A DNA stretch of 64,000 nucleotides from CANDYO01 sp964627795 (GCA_964627795.1 CAZVLF010000003.1:62001-126000), one strand, 5' to 3'. Positions 53,677 through 62,683 are shown, counted from the stretch's first letter. Numbers and translations are program-made. The notes: generated from the sequence alone by a model not told the origin.

Positions 53677-55302
53677 ATGGATAAAAAAAGTTACAATTTT
53701 GAAATGTTAGAGGATGATAAGGGTTTGGTTAAAGGTTATGCAAGCGTATTTAATGTTTGTGATAATCATAAAGATATTATTGTTAAAGGAGCATTTAGCA
53801 ATTTAAATGTCAATCAAGTTAAACTTTTATGGCAACATAACCCGGAAGAACCAATAGGAGTTATTGAAGATATATATGAGGATGAATATGGGCTATTTTT
53901 TCAAGCTAAACTCTTAATCGAAATTCCACAAGCAAAGCAGGCATATGAATTAATCAAAGCAAAAGCTATTTCTGGAATTAGCATAGGATTTGTTCCGGTT
54001 TCATACCACTACGAAGGTGATTTAAGAATTATTAAAGAGGTTGCTTTATGGGAAATTAGTTTAGTTACTTTTCCTGCAAATATCCATGCAAATATTTTAG
54101 AAGTTAAACAACAATCAATTAGACGAGGCAATATGAAAAATAACACAGAACAAACCTGGGAAGAGTTTAAAGCAGTTAATGAGGAAATTTTAAAAGCAAA
54201 AGAAAATAAAGGGTTTGCTGATCCACTATTAACTCAGCAATTACAAAGAATTAATGAACAATTTGATGAATATAAATCAAGAATTGATTCTTTAGAAACG
54301 ACTATCTCTAGGCCATTTATTGGTAGTTTGAATGCTTCTTCTTCATGGATAGAACAAGAACATAAAAATGCTTTTACTAATTATCTTCGCACAGGTGTTG
54401 AGCAAGAACTCGTTAACTATGAGAAAAAGTCTCTCTCATCAATTAGTGAGCAAGATGGAGGTTTTCTTTTAACTAAGCAGACTTCATCACATTTAATTAA
54501 GGCTTTAGATGAAATATCACCTTTACGTAAATTAGCTTCTAAAGAGCAAATTTCTTCTGCCTCGCTAGATGTGATTGAAGATTATGACAATGCTCAAGCT
54601 GGTTGGAGTGGAGAAGTAAAGCAGGTTAATGATACTGAAACACCCAAAATAAATAAACGAAATATTCCTGTGTTTCAGCTTTATGCACAACCAGCGGCAA
54701 CTCAAAAATTAATAGATGATTCTTCAGTTGATATTGAACAATGGTTGGCTGAAAAGTTAATCAGTAGTTTTTCTAAACTTGAGTCTCAAGCTTTTATCAA
54801 TGGAGATGGGGTGACTTGTCCAAGAGGTATGTTAACTTATGCCGATGGTAAGGAATGGGGTAAAGTTCAGCAAATAAAAAGCGGAATAGATAGTGGATTT
54901 GATGCAGATGCCATTTTCAATTTATATTTCCAGCTAAAATCACATTATTGCCAAAACGCAAGCTTTATAATGAATAGATTTACTTTACATGCTATTAGAA
55001 CTTTAAAAGATAAAAATAGTGGAAGATATTTATGGAGCCCTTCTATAAGTGAAAAAAACCCTAATACTTTAATAGGTTTGCCAGTTTATGAAGTTGCTGA
55101 TATGCCTATTCCAGATAAAAACTCTTTATCAATAGCTTTAGCAGATTTTAAAGCAGCTTATAAAATTGTTGATCGTATGGGAGTTAGAATTTTAAGAGAC
55201 CCATATACATTTAAGCCTTTTGTTAAGTTTTACACTACTAAAAGAGTTGGTGGTGATGTAACCAACTTTGAAGCAATAAAATTATTAAAGCTTGCGGCTT
55301 AG
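53677..55302 (+). CDS. GTA prohead protease fused to major capsid protein
   Basis: 541 aa from the ATG with AGGGA at five bases (an ATG at 53659 lacks an RBS). Residues 1-145 are an HK97 prohead protease (U35): GYASVFN, catalytic His54 in LWQHNPEEPIG, Ser102 in SGISIGFVPVSY and Glu126 in WEISLVTFPAN. Residues about 153-225 are the coiled delta/scaffold segment, and about 240-541 the HK97-fold major capsid (QDGGFLLTKQTSSHLIKAL, QLYAQPAATQKLIDDSSVDIEQWL, INGDGVTCPRGML, FYTTKRVGGDVTNFEAIKLLKL). In Rhodobacter GTA these are two genes (gp4, gp5). An internal ATG at 54133 has a possible RBS and could yield free capsid precursor. Confidence 0.9.
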   Translation: MDKKSYNFEMLEDDKGLVKGYASVFNVCDNHKDIIVKGAFSNLNVNQVKLLWQHNPEEPIGVIEDIYEDEYGLFFQAKLLIEIPQAKQAYELIKAKAISGISIGFVPVSYHYEGDLRIIKEVALWEISLVTFPANIHANILEVKQQSIRRGNMKNNTEQTWEEFKAVNEEILKAKENKGFADPLLTQQLQRINEQFDEYKSRIDSLETTISRPFIGSLNASSSWIEQEHKNAFTNYLRTGVEQELVNYEKKSLSSISEQDGGFLLTKQTSSHLIKALDEISPLRKLASKEQISSASLDVIEDYDNAQAGWSGEVKQVNDTETPKINKRNIPVFQLYAQPAATQKLIDDSSVDIEQWLAEKLISSFSKLESQAFINGDGVTCPRGMLTYADGKEWGKVQQIKSGIDSGFDADAIFNLYFQLKSHYCQNASFIMNRFTLHAIRTLKDKNSGRYLWSPSISEKNPNTLIGLPVYEVADMPIPDKNSLSIALADFKAAYKIVDRMGVRILRDPYTFKPFVKFYTTKRVGGDVTNFEAIKLLKLAA

Positions 55303-55322
55303 ATATTTAGGGTTTTAAAGGC

Positions 55323-55348
55323 TTCTTGAAAAAAATATTTATCAAGAA
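55323..55348 (+). terminator. Hairpin after the capsid gene
   Basis: TTCTTGA (55323-55329) and TCAAGAA (55342-55348) form a 7-bp stem 20 bases after the capsid stop. No T-run follows, so it may attenuate or stabilise the mRNA rather than stop transcription fully, lowering expression of the downstream connector genes relative to capsid. Confidence 0.4.
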
Positions 55349-55363
55349 ACCAAAAGTGAGGTT

Positions 55364-55576
55364 ATGATGAATTACGATTCTGAGATTGAAAAAATAAACT
55401 TAGAAATCAGGTTGTTAAAGGAAGAAATTAATTTAATTAAAAAGGAAAAAGGAAATAACAAATCTTATTCATATGAGAAAAATTATCCTACTTTATCTGA
55501 TATGAAAACTTTAAATAAGATTTACAAAATGTTTCATAATTCTTTGCCTAATGTGATGAATGATTTTGATTGGTAG
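55364..55576 (+). CDS. Small coiled-coil protein in the GTA cluster
   Basis: 70 aa, starting at ATGATG after GTGAGGT. Residues 5-32 form a heptad-like helix (EIEKINLEIRLLKEEINLIKKEK), then a polar segment ending NVMNDFDW. It lies between capsid and the head-tail connector, where other GTA clusters have a small gene. Role unknown, possibly a head decoration or assembly helper. Confidence 0.5.
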   Translation: MMNYDSEIEKINLEIRLLKEEINLIKKEKGNNKSYSYEKNYPTLSDMKTLNKIYKMFHNSLPNVMNDFDW

Positions 55577-55588
55577 GCATGATTTAGC

Positions 55589-56113
55589 ATGAATAAAAAA
55601 ATAGAATTAATTAGCCAAGAAAGTAAAGAAGTTATTAGCTTATTAAGGGCTAAGAAATTTTTACGAGTTGAACATAGTTATGATGATGATTTAATTCAAG
55701 AAATGCTCAACATTGCTGTTATAGCTGGTGAGAATTATCTTGGTATGAACCTTATTAATCAAAATTGGAAAATGACCTTTTTTAATAATCTTTCAAGAAT
55801 TGTTAAGTTTACTCAATATCCTTTACTTAAAATTAACAGCATTAAACTTATAAAGCATAATCAAGAAGAAGTTTATCTTAACCAAGAAAGTTATTATATA
55901 AATGAGCACAAATCAGAGCTAATTCTTAACCGAGAATATTGCATAAAAAGCGCTGAAATAAACTATATTATAGGATTTAAGGATATCCCCTCACTAATTA
56001 TTCATGCAATTCTTGAACATTTAGTAAAAATGTATGATTTACGAGGAGCTGATCAGTCACTTCCTTTTTCAGCAAGAACAATTTACCAAAAATATAGAAG
56101 AGTAAGGTTATAG
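55589..56113 (+). CDS. GTA head-tail connector (gp6-like)
   Basis: 174 aa phage connector of the HK97 gp6/QLRG type: LLRAKKFLRVEHSYDDDLIQEMLNIAVIAGENYLG at the N-terminus, the hydrophobic YPLLKINSIKLI...INYIIGF core, and the helical AILEHLVKMYDLRG near the end. It would form the ring beneath the portal. The TAG stop shares one base with the GTG start of the next gene. Confidence 0.8.
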   Translation: MNKKIELISQESKEVISLLRAKKFLRVEHSYDDDLIQEMLNIAVIAGENYLGMNLINQNWKMTFFNNLSRIVKFTQYPLLKINSIKLIKHNQEEVYLNQESYYINEHKSELILNREYCIKSAEINYIIGFKDIPSLIIHAILEHLVKMYDLRGADQSLPFSARTIYQKYRRVRL

Positions 56114-56448
56114 TGAGTATAAAAAACTTAGCTTCCTCATTGCGCCATGTTATTATTATTCAAAACAAATTAGCTGCAATAAATGATGGTATAGATATAG
56201 AAGTTTGGGAAAGTTTTGCTGTAGTTAGAGCAGCAATTAAGCCTCTTTACGATAATAAAATTGGAGAAATTTACTCTGCTATGCAGTTAATTGAGAATGC
56301 TTATTCTAAATTTACCATTAGATTTATTCCAAATTTAAGCATCAATATGCGAATTATTTATAATAATAGAATCTTTATTATCAAAAGAATTACAAATAAT
56401 AATGAATTAAATATCTCGCTTAGTATAATTGCTCAGGAGACAATATGA
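56113..56448 (+). CDS. GTA head-tail adaptor (SPP1 gp16-type, gp7-like)
   Basis: 111 aa starting at GTG, which overlaps the preceding stop. LRHVIIIQNKLAAINDGIDIEVWESFAVVRAAIKPL is the family pattern, and FTIRFIPNLSINMRIIYNNRIFIIKRI is the beta-barrel core. It acts as the second ring of the head-tail joint. The gene overlaps the next by 4 bases. Confidence 0.8.
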   Translation: MSIKNLASSLRHVIIIQNKLAAINDGIDIEVWESFAVVRAAIKPLYDNKIGEIYSAMQLIENAYSKFTIRFIPNLSINMRIIYNNRIFIIKRITNNNELNISLSIIAQETI

Positions 56449-56813
56449 TATGGGATTTCCAAGATTATTTAAGAGAACAAATATGTTCAAATAAGTCTAT
56501 TGCGAATGAATTAGGAATTTATTTTTCAGTTCCCTCAAACAGTAAGTTTCCATATATTTATATTGGAGATTTTGTTTGCAAGGATGCTTCAGTTAAACTA
56601 AGAAGAATAACTGAAATTAACTTTAATATTTTTATATATTATCGTGATAAAAGGGGAAAATATTATCTTCGATTTGCTAAAGAAGTAGAGAATACTTTGC
56701 TTTTATCTGAAATTATAAAGATCAAGTATAAGGGTCTAAAAATTTCTTCTCATTCAGATGGTGTAACAGAGCATATATGTTTATTATATAAGGCATTGAT
56801 TGAAGAGGTATAA
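56445..56813 (+). CDS. GTA tail-completion protein (DUF3168, gp8-like)
   Basis: 122 aa. The layout matches DUF3168 proteins, which cap tail tubes: a helical N-terminus (DFQDYLREQICSN), SVPSNSKFPYIYIGDFVCKDAS, a conserved beta region (TEINFNIFIYY) and the ending HSDGVTEHICLLYKALIE. Overlaps the previous gene (ATGA) and precedes the tail protein by 6 bases. Confidence 0.75.
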   Translation: MIWDFQDYLREQICSNKSIANELGIYFSVPSNSKFPYIYIGDFVCKDASVKLRRITEINFNIFIYYRDKRGKYYLRFAKEVENTLLLSEIIKIKYKGLKISSHSDGVTEHICLLYKALIEEV

Positions 56814-56819
56814 ATAATA

Positions 56820-57209
56820 ATGATTTCTGATGGATCTTTGTTATTAGTGGAAGTTCTTATAGATGAAAAATTCTATCCAATTGGAGGAATGAAATATACA
56901 AAAATTTCTCTAAATAACAAAGTAGTTGAACAAAATAATATCAATAGCCAATGGAGAGAGCTTTTTGCAGGAGAAAAATCAGCTGAAATAAGTTTAAAAG
57001 GTATAGTTACGAGATCTAAGGCGGAAGAGTTCATTCATTATTTAAGCTTAAGTGGTGAAAAATCTAAATATAAAATTATATTTGATGGAGGAGTAAATAT
57101 TGAAGGTGATTTTTTCATAAATTTTTACCAAAGATCTGGAACAGTAAATGAAGAAGAGGAATATTTTATGACTCTTATTAGTAGTGGAAGCTTAAATATT
57201 ATAAAATAA
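56820..57209 (+). CDS. GTA major tail protein (TP901-1 family, gp9-like)
   Basis: 129 aa, near the usual 137. GSLLLVEVLIDEKFYPIGGMKYTKISLNNKVVEQNN, SQWRELFAGEKSAEISLKGIV and DFFINFYQRSGTVNEEEEYFMTLISSG fit the TP901-1 tail-tube fold. The tail-tape, gp12-gp14 genes that should follow are missing; unrelated genes follow instead. Confidence 0.85.
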   Translation: MISDGSLLLVEVLIDEKFYPIGGMKYTKISLNNKVVEQNNINSQWRELFAGEKSAEISLKGIVTRSKAEEFIHYLSLSGEKSKYKIIFDGGVNIEGDFFINFYQRSGTVNEEEEYFMTLISSGSLNIIK

Positions 57210-57273
57210 TAGATTTTATTAACTTTTTTTTAATTACAATGAAGTTCAATATATTGCTAAAAGGGAGTTTCCA

Positions 57274-58149
57274 ATGAAAAAAAATTCTAACCTTAAGCCT
57301 GAGGTAAATGAAGGGGTTAAAGAGGACATAGCAAAATTAGCAAAGCAGATTGAAAATGGTCAATATGGTAATGATGAATTTACTAAAAATATGACTGATG
57401 AAGTTGCTAATTCTATCATTGAGTTAGCAAAATTAATTGAAGATGGTGGAATTGGTGACAAAGAATTGGCTAATTATCTTGCATTAATATTAAGAAGATT
57501 ATCACGAGAAAAAGAAAAAAAAATTAAAAAAGATAAAGTTAAGAAAAAAACAGCTCTTGAAGTGCTTATGGAACAGCTTTTAAGAACTTTCGCTCAGAAT
57601 AACGCTAATAAAAAAAATAATATTAATAAAAACAAAAATCATGAACCAGGATATATGGTAAAACAAATGATAAATGATTTAGATAGAGCCATTTCTAAGC
57701 TGGTTAGTGCTTCACGCTTTGATAGTGATGTTAATACTATTAACTTAATTGAAGATACGATTGCTGTTAATCAAAAGGTTGCTGCTTTAACTGGAAATAA
57801 ATGTAAATCAGTTAGAGGGCTCTCTACGAAATTAGTAAGGGCAAAAATTGCCACTTCTACTCAAGCATTAGATAGCACTATTTCAAATCTATCAACCTTA
57901 AAAAGCGGTAGAGCCTTTGAATCATGGTCTCAAGCTAATGAAATTGACTATAATCATGGGGGAGGGCTAGATTTAAGAACTGAAGCAGCAAAAGATTATC
58001 AAGAAGAAATGATAAAAAAGCTAAGATTTAGCTCTGAAAACGCTAAAATACCTTCTGGCCCAGATGATATCCCAATCACTGAAACAGCAAAAAAACAAAA
58101 AGAAAAAGAAAACCAAGAATGGATTAACACATTTAATTATAAAAAATAA
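57274..58149 (+). CDS. Hypothetical Lys-rich helical protein
   Basis: 291 aa, preceded by AAGGGAG. Two similar helical units at the N-terminus (EDIAKLAKQIENGQYGNDEF and NSIIELAKLIEDGGIGDKEL) look like an internal duplication of about 40 residues. A Lys-rich linker (RREKEKKIKKDKVKKK-like, NKKNNINKNKN) follows, then a helical domain around 130-230. Not recognised. It lies between the GTA tail gene and the NadM-like gene; a link to either is not evident. Confidence 0.5.
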   Translation: MKKNSNLKPEVNEGVKEDIAKLAKQIENGQYGNDEFTKNMTDEVANSIIELAKLIEDGGIGDKELANYLALILRRLSREKEKKIKKDKVKKKTALEVLMEQLLRTFAQNNANKKNNINKNKNHEPGYMVKQMINDLDRAISKLVSASRFDSDVNTINLIEDTIAVNQKVAALTGNKCKSVRGLSTKLVRAKIATSTQALDSTISNLSTLKSGRAFESWSQANEIDYNHGGGLDLRTEAAKDYQEEMIKKLRFSSENAKIPSGPDDIPITETAKKQKEKENQEWINTFNYKK

Positions 58150-58209
58150 TATTTATTCGCAAAAAAATATATTATTATAAGGAAACACATGGATACAAAC
58201 TTATAATTT

Positions 58210-58923
58210 ATGAAAATTTTTAGTCTTGATAACGTTAAAAATGGAAACTTTAAATATTTAATTTCCATTGGCAAAAGACAGCCTATGCATATAGGACATA
58301 AACGTTCTTTAGAAAGGATTTTATCATTAGATGCTTTAAAGCTTATTTATGTGATTGGTTCATCAAATAAAGGCGGTGACGCTCTTTTTAATCCTTTTAT
58401 TAATCCTCTTAATTTAAATCAGCAAATAGAGCAGTTTAAATTTGTTTTTCCTGATGCTAACCCTATCTTTATATCAATTGACGATATTACAGATATGAGC
58501 AAGTGGGGATCAAGTATTGTATCAAAATTAGAAGAGATTAATATTAAACCTTCTGAATGTGTAATTCATTTTATTGGTAAAGAAGAAGATAGGATAACAG
58601 CGCCTTGTAGCTTTATGATTGAATCGGGAAAAAAAATAACCCTTGAAAAAGGAAGATGGTTAATTGAAGCTTTAGAATATTATGAATTTGATATATGGTT
58701 TGATAATGAAGCAGAAGTTAATTTGTCTATCTCTGCAAGAAACTTAAGAAATATAGACCTTATAAATATATCTAAAGAGGATAAAAATCTCTTTTCAGCT
58801 TATGACTACATTGTGAAAATAGCTAAAGAAGCAAGAGCTAGTGATCCAGAAAGAGATAAAATACTAGATATACCTTTAACTTTAGGTGATTTAAGTAAGC
58901 AAAGAATAAGATTAGAAACCTAA
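58210..58923 (+). CDS. NadM-like nucleotidyltransferase
   Basis: 237 aa Rossmann-type nucleotidyltransferase with the HxGH motif in LISIGKRQPMHIGHKRSLERIL, then LIYVIGSSNKGG and, near the C-terminus, NLSISARNLRN, which fits the ISxTxxR signature in relaxed form. The order is that of NadM, which makes NAD from NMN and ATP, but pantetheine-phosphate or cytidylyltransferases share it. It would allow NMN or nicotinamide riboside salvage from the host. No nadE, nadV or pnuC lies nearby. No RBS is visible before the ATG. Confidence 0.6.
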   Translation: MKIFSLDNVKNGNFKYLISIGKRQPMHIGHKRSLERILSLDALKLIYVIGSSNKGGDALFNPFINPLNLNQQIEQFKFVFPDANPIFISIDDITDMSKWGSSIVSKLEEINIKPSECVIHFIGKEEDRITAPCSFMIESGKKITLEKGRWLIEALEYYEFDIWFDNEAEVNLSISARNLRNIDLINISKEDKNLFSAYDYIVKIAKEARASDPERDKILDIPLTLGDLSKQRIRLET

Positions 58924-58965
58924 ACTTAAATCGAAATTAAAGAAAAATTGCTAGAAGGTGGGAAT

Positions 58966-60057
58966 TTATTTTTCTACAACGATGTTTTTTCTAAAGCTAT
59001 AATACTGCATTATAATATTAAAAATAGCTAAGCAGACTAAAATTGGATAAACAACATTTAAAATTGGCCCTAGAATTTTCATTAAAGAAGAAAATCCAAT
59101 TGAGGAAACAACAAAGGAAATAGAAAGGCTGAAAAATAATATTAATTTATAGGTAAATTTAGGGAAATAAGAAGAAATAAAATCACTCCATACAGTTATT
59201 GCAGCAATTGCTGTGGTAATGCAAGCTAAAAAAATTAGCAACGCAAATATAATTGAAAACTTACTGCCTAAAGATCCTTTAACAATAGTAGGTAATATCA
59301 GTTCTGGAGAAACATTATGAAGAAGATGCTGATATGCTAATCCTAAATAAATAAAGAGTGAGTAAACCGCAATTAGCAAAACTGAGCTTATTAAGCTTGA
59401 TTTTATACCGTTTTTTAAAATTTCATTCTCATCTTTACTAATAGAGTTAAGATAAAACATAGCGATTGTTGTAAAATACAAAGCCCCAGGAAGGTCATAA
59501 GTTAAATATCCTTTAAAAAGACCATCTATAAAAGCATTGGAGTTAGAAAGTTCAAAATTTATATTTTTTAATCCAAAAGTCATATAGCTTGAAAAAACGA
59601 TAATAACTAAAAAAATAAGCATTGCTGGTGTTAAGATGTTACCTATTATCTTAATAATTCTGCCTTTATTTAGAGCAAGAAAGTAAATTAATACACAGCA
59701 TAAAAAATAAAATAATTCTTGGTTAAATGAAGGACATATATTTACTATACCACCATATGAGACTATTAAACTTCTTGGCACTATACCAAATGGTCCCTCA
59801 ATTAAAATAAGAATAATTTGAATAAAAAGAGAAAATATACCTAAAGGAGCAAAAAAATTCTTTAAATTTCCTTTAACCATTACTGAGCCAATAAGGCCAA
59901 GTAGGGTAAAAAAAACTGCTGTTATACAAAATCCAGTAAAGGCTGAGAACCAATGGTTATGCCAATCTTGCATTAAATGAAGGGGAAGAACCATATTTCC
60001 CGCACCAAAAAACATTGCAAATACAGCAAAACCAGTAGTAATTATACCTTTATTCAT
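58966..60057 (-). CDS. brnQ: Branched-chain amino acid transporter (LIVCS family)
   Basis: 363 aa with about 10 membrane helices. The N-terminus MNKGIITTGFAVFAMFFGAGNMVLPLHL is the LIVCS signature, and the repeated helices and YPILVCLAIFNIIMQYY end also fit. It imports Leu/Ile/Val with Na+ or H+, presumably from the host cell. It is shorter than many members (about 430), but lacks an obvious break. It lies one base after suhB-like on the same strand. Confidence 0.8.
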   Translation of the reverse strand: MNKGIITTGFAVFAMFFGAGNMVLPLHLMQDWHNHWFSAFTGFCITAVFFTLLGLIGSVMVKGNLKNFFAPLGIFSLFIQIILILIEGPFGIVPRSLIVSYGGIVNICPSFNQELFYFLCCVLIYFLALNKGRIIKIIGNILTPAMLIFLVIIVFSSYMTFGLKNINFELSNSNAFIDGLFKGYLTYDLPGALYFTTIAMFYLNSISKDENEILKNGIKSSLISSVLLIAVYSLFIYLGLAYQHLLHNVSPELILPTIVKGSLGSKFSIIFALLIFLACITTAIAAITVWSDFISSYFPKFTYKLILFFSLSISFVVSSIGFSSLMKILGPILNVVYPILVCLAIFNIIMQYYSFRKNIVVEK

Positions 60058-60058
60058 T

Positions 60059-60787
60059 TTAAGTTAGATGCTCTATAGCTGATTTTAATAGTTTATCATT
60101 TGAGGCTAAAAAATATTCATCAAAATATTTAATGTTGCCTCCCGATTCAGTAACGAATATTGTGGCAGCTTTTGACATCAGATTATCAAGCTTTTTGATA
60201 ATTATATCAAATCTTGCTCCTGCAAAATAAGCTATTTCAAGAATATCACATGATAAATTTAAATGTTGTAATGATTTATTATGCGAAGAATTTATAAAAG
60301 CATTATCAAAATTAATTTGATTTGAAACTCTCATTCTTGATTTGGGAACGATTGTATCATTGTAGTTTTCAAACCAGGCGCCAAGCAATTTACCAGTGTA
60401 GAATGTTTCTCTTAAAATTGGATTATGAATTGCTATTGCTATTGGTTCACATTCTTGAGTTTTAAAAAGAGCAGCTGAAATAGCGCAGAATGGAATTCCT
60501 CTTTTAAAATTGTTAATTCCAGCTATTGGTTCAATTACAATAAAATAATCACCTTTAAGAGGTGGCTTTTCATGAGGTAAAATAATAGGATAATTAGGGC
60601 GTTTTTCCTGAATTGATTTTGTTAGTCTTGATTTTAATCTTTCATAACATTTTGTTGCAAAATCTTGAGTACCTTTAAGTGAATTTTGTAAAAGAGTAAT
60701 CTCTCCAAAATCACGTTGCATAAAGTGCGAAGATTCGTGAAGCACATCCCTAAGCATAGTCATTTGATGGGTAAAATTTGTACTCAC
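60059..60787 (-). CDS. SuhB/inositol monophosphatase homologue without metal ligands
   Basis: 242 aa from a GTG, with the family fold but altered catalytic motifs. Motif A, normally DP(I/L)DGTTNF, reads EPIAGINNF at residues 86-94: the first Asp is Glu86, the second Asp is Ala89 and the Thr is Ile91. Motif B, normally WDxAAG, reads MSKAAT (204-209), losing the third metal Asp. The flanking SKAATIFVTESGG and AYFAGARFD match well. Phosphatase activity is therefore unlikely. E. coli SuhB also binds NusA/RNA polymerase in rRNA antitermination independently of catalysis; that may be the retained role here. It lies 2 bases after efp. Confidence 0.75.
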   Translation of the reverse strand: MSTNFTHQMTMLRDVLHESSHFMQRDFGEITLLQNSLKGTQDFATKCYERLKSRLTKSIQEKRPNYPIILPHEKPPLKGDYFIVIEPIAGINNFKRGIPFCAISAALFKTQECEPIAIAIHNPILRETFYTGKLLGAWFENYNDTIVPKSRMRVSNQINFDNAFINSSHNKSLQHLNLSCDILEIAYFAGARFDIIIKKLDNLMSKAATIFVTESGGNIKYFDEYFLASNDKLLKSAIEHLT

Positions 60788-60789
60788 GG

Positions 60790-61356
60790 CTATTTTGCTC
60801 TTTCAACATATGTTGAATCAGTAGTACGAACAACAATTTTATCACCTGGGTCCACAAAAGGAGGCACCATAACTCTAACACCATTATCTAAAATAGCTGG
60901 TTTGTAAGAAGCCGCAGCGGTTTGTCCTTTAACTACAGGTTCTGTTTGTTCGATAGTGGCTACTACTCTTTCTGGAACTCTAGCTGTAATAATTTCTTCG
61001 TTGTATAATTCTACGGTTAAATTCATTCCGTCTTGAACGTAAGGAAGTTGATCTCCTAAAATATTCTTGTTAACTAAGATTTGTTCAAACGTTTCATTAT
61101 CCATTAAAGTTAGGTTGTCTTCATCAAAATAGAGAAATTGGAATTCTTTTTCATCAAGACGAACCTTTTCTACTGTTTCAGAAGAGCTAAATCTTTCATT
61201 TAATTTAGTTCCTGTTTTAATGTCTTTCATTTCAACTTGAACATATGCTCCGCCTTTACCTGGTTGAGTATGTTCAGGGTTTTTAACCACAATCCATAGA
61301 CGATTATTATGTTCTAAAACCGTTCCTAATCTAATTGAATTTGCATTGATTTTCAT
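60790..61356 (-). CDS. efp: Elongation factor P
   Basis: 188 aa from the ATG at 61356, with AAAGG six bases before; a TTG two codons upstream is less likely. This start places the modifiable lysine at residue 34 in HTQPGKGGAYVQVEM, as in E. coli. GTKLNERFSSSETVEKVRLDE, EITARVPERVV and VPPFVDPGDKIVVRTTDSTYVERAK are all conserved. It relieves ribosome stalling at polyproline. No efp-modifying gene (epmA/epmB) is in this window. Confidence 0.94.
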   Translation of the reverse strand: MKINANSIRLGTVLEHNNRLWIVVKNPEHTQPGKGGAYVQVEMKDIKTGTKLNERFSSSETVEKVRLDEKEFQFLYFDEDNLTLMDNETFEQILVNKNILGDQLPYVQDGMNLTVELYNEEIITARVPERVVATIEQTEPVVKGQTAAASYKPAILDNGVRVMVPPFVDPGDKIVVRTTDSTYVERAK

Positions 61357-61391
61357 TTCCAACCTTTAAAAATAAATTCTAATTTTGTCAG

Positions 61392-61420
61392 AAGATATAT
61401 AGATATTGTGAATTAGTCAA
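61392..61420 (-). promoter_or_regulatory. Promoter of the efp-suhB-brnQ unit
   Basis: On the minus strand TTGACT (61420-61415) and TATCTT (61397-61392) are 17 bases apart, giving a start near 61385 and a leader of about 29 bases. It lies in the gap after the stop of the gene at 61430. Confidence 0.45.
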
Positions 61421-61429
61421 TTATATCTT

Positions 61430-62683
61430 TTAATGTCTGATACTTTGGGTGCTTGAATTTCCTTTTGAAGGGGTGGGGCGTGGATAACCTATTTTAGCAG
61501 AAAATTTCTGGATTGAAGATTTAGAAACTGGTTTACGCTCGATTTGATGTGCTTGGTGAACACTCGGCTGTTCTTTAGTCACTGAATGCTTTTTATTAGT
61601 TTTTTCTAATTCTATACTGGAAATATTACTTTCATTAGTAGTTGATTTAGAGCTAAAGTAAGAAATAAATCCTTTTATATTATTTCTTAAGTTGCTTATA
61701 AATTTTTGAACTCCTTTTACCATTTTTGTAAATTTAGATAAAATTGAGCCAGTTGTTTGTGAGTTAAATAAAGCATGCTCTTTAATAGATTTAAGTAAAT
61801 CTTCACTAATTTCGCACCCAATTCCATCTTTAGAAGAGTATGAAATGGTTATTTTATTTGGATTAAATTTAGGAATATAGTCGTTTTTATCAGGTTCAAT
61901 TATTGATTGAGATTTTTCCGAAGACGCAAGATTTGATAGATCAGCTTTTACTGCTGATGTAGCTTTTTTTGGTTGTGAGTCAGTAATTTCTACAATAGAG
62001 GATTTAACCTCAACATATGTTAGCTTTCCTTTTTCAAAATGAAAATAGTCAACCCTTTTCTTAGCAGGATCAGGTTCAACCATAGCTATTATTTGGCCAT
62101 CTTGAAAGAAACCAGTATCAGTTATACTGCTGGCACTACCTAATGGGCCTGATTGGTTCCATTGACTGCGAAGAAAATTTCGTTGCTCTTCAGATATTGA
62201 AACATTATGTTGATCTTGAAGATAATTTACAACCATATCCATAGTAATTTTTTCTGATGGATCTCTTTTGGGGTGATGGTTAGCAACCTTAGAACCTAAA
62301 TCCTCAATAACTACTTCAACCCCGTCTTTAACTAGATGAAGTTTACTTAATCTGTCTGTATCAGCGATAGATATACTTCTATAGCTTTCTTCAATATTTT
62401 GCTGTTGATTTTGATCATAGGCTTTAGCTTTAGAATAAATACTTGTTAAAGATTCTTCATTAAGATTTTTTTTGCTTTCTGCTTGAGAGATAACTTTTTC
62501 CCTAAAATTAGGATCTTTATATAATGAGGTTTGAGTAACTAAATTTACCGTTTCAGCAAATGATTCTAATTGAATTTGAGAGCTAAAATCCTTAGCGCTT
62601 GATTCCTTTGAATGTAATTCTGTTGATAAGTTGAATAAGTTACTAGGATCTAATTCAATTTGAAAATCTGTATATTTAGGCAT
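61430..62683 (-). CDS. Hypothetical low-complexity protein, candidate effector
   Basis: 417 aa, polar, no signal peptide or membrane segment. Residues about 120-240 look folded (VKDGVEVVIEDLGSKVANHH..., GFFQDGQIIAMVEPDPAKKRVDYFHFEKGKLTYVEVKSS). The C-terminal 90 residues are Ser/Lys/Thr-rich and basic (KTNKKHSVTKEQPSVHQAHQ, SKSSIQKFSAKIGYPRPTPSKG, ending SIRH), as in many type IV secretion effectors. Not recognised. It overlaps the end of the gene at 62676 by 8 bases and shares its strand. Confidence 0.5.
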   Translation of the reverse strand: MPKYTDFQIELDPSNLFNLSTELHSKESSAKDFSSQIQLESFAETVNLVTQTSLYKDPNFREKVISQAESKKNLNEESLTSIYSKAKAYDQNQQQNIEESYRSISIADTDRLSKLHLVKDGVEVVIEDLGSKVANHHPKRDPSEKITMDMVVNYLQDQHNVSISEEQRNFLRSQWNQSGPLGSASSITDTGFFQDGQIIAMVEPDPAKKRVDYFHFEKGKLTYVEVKSSIVEITDSQPKKATSAVKADLSNLASSEKSQSIIEPDKNDYIPKFNPNKITISYSSKDGIGCEISEDLLKSIKEHALFNSQTTGSILSKFTKMVKGVQKFISNLRNNIKGFISYFSSKSTTNESNISSIELEKTNKKHSVTKEQPSVHQAHQIERKPVSKSSIQKFSAKIGYPRPTPSKGNSSTQSIRH

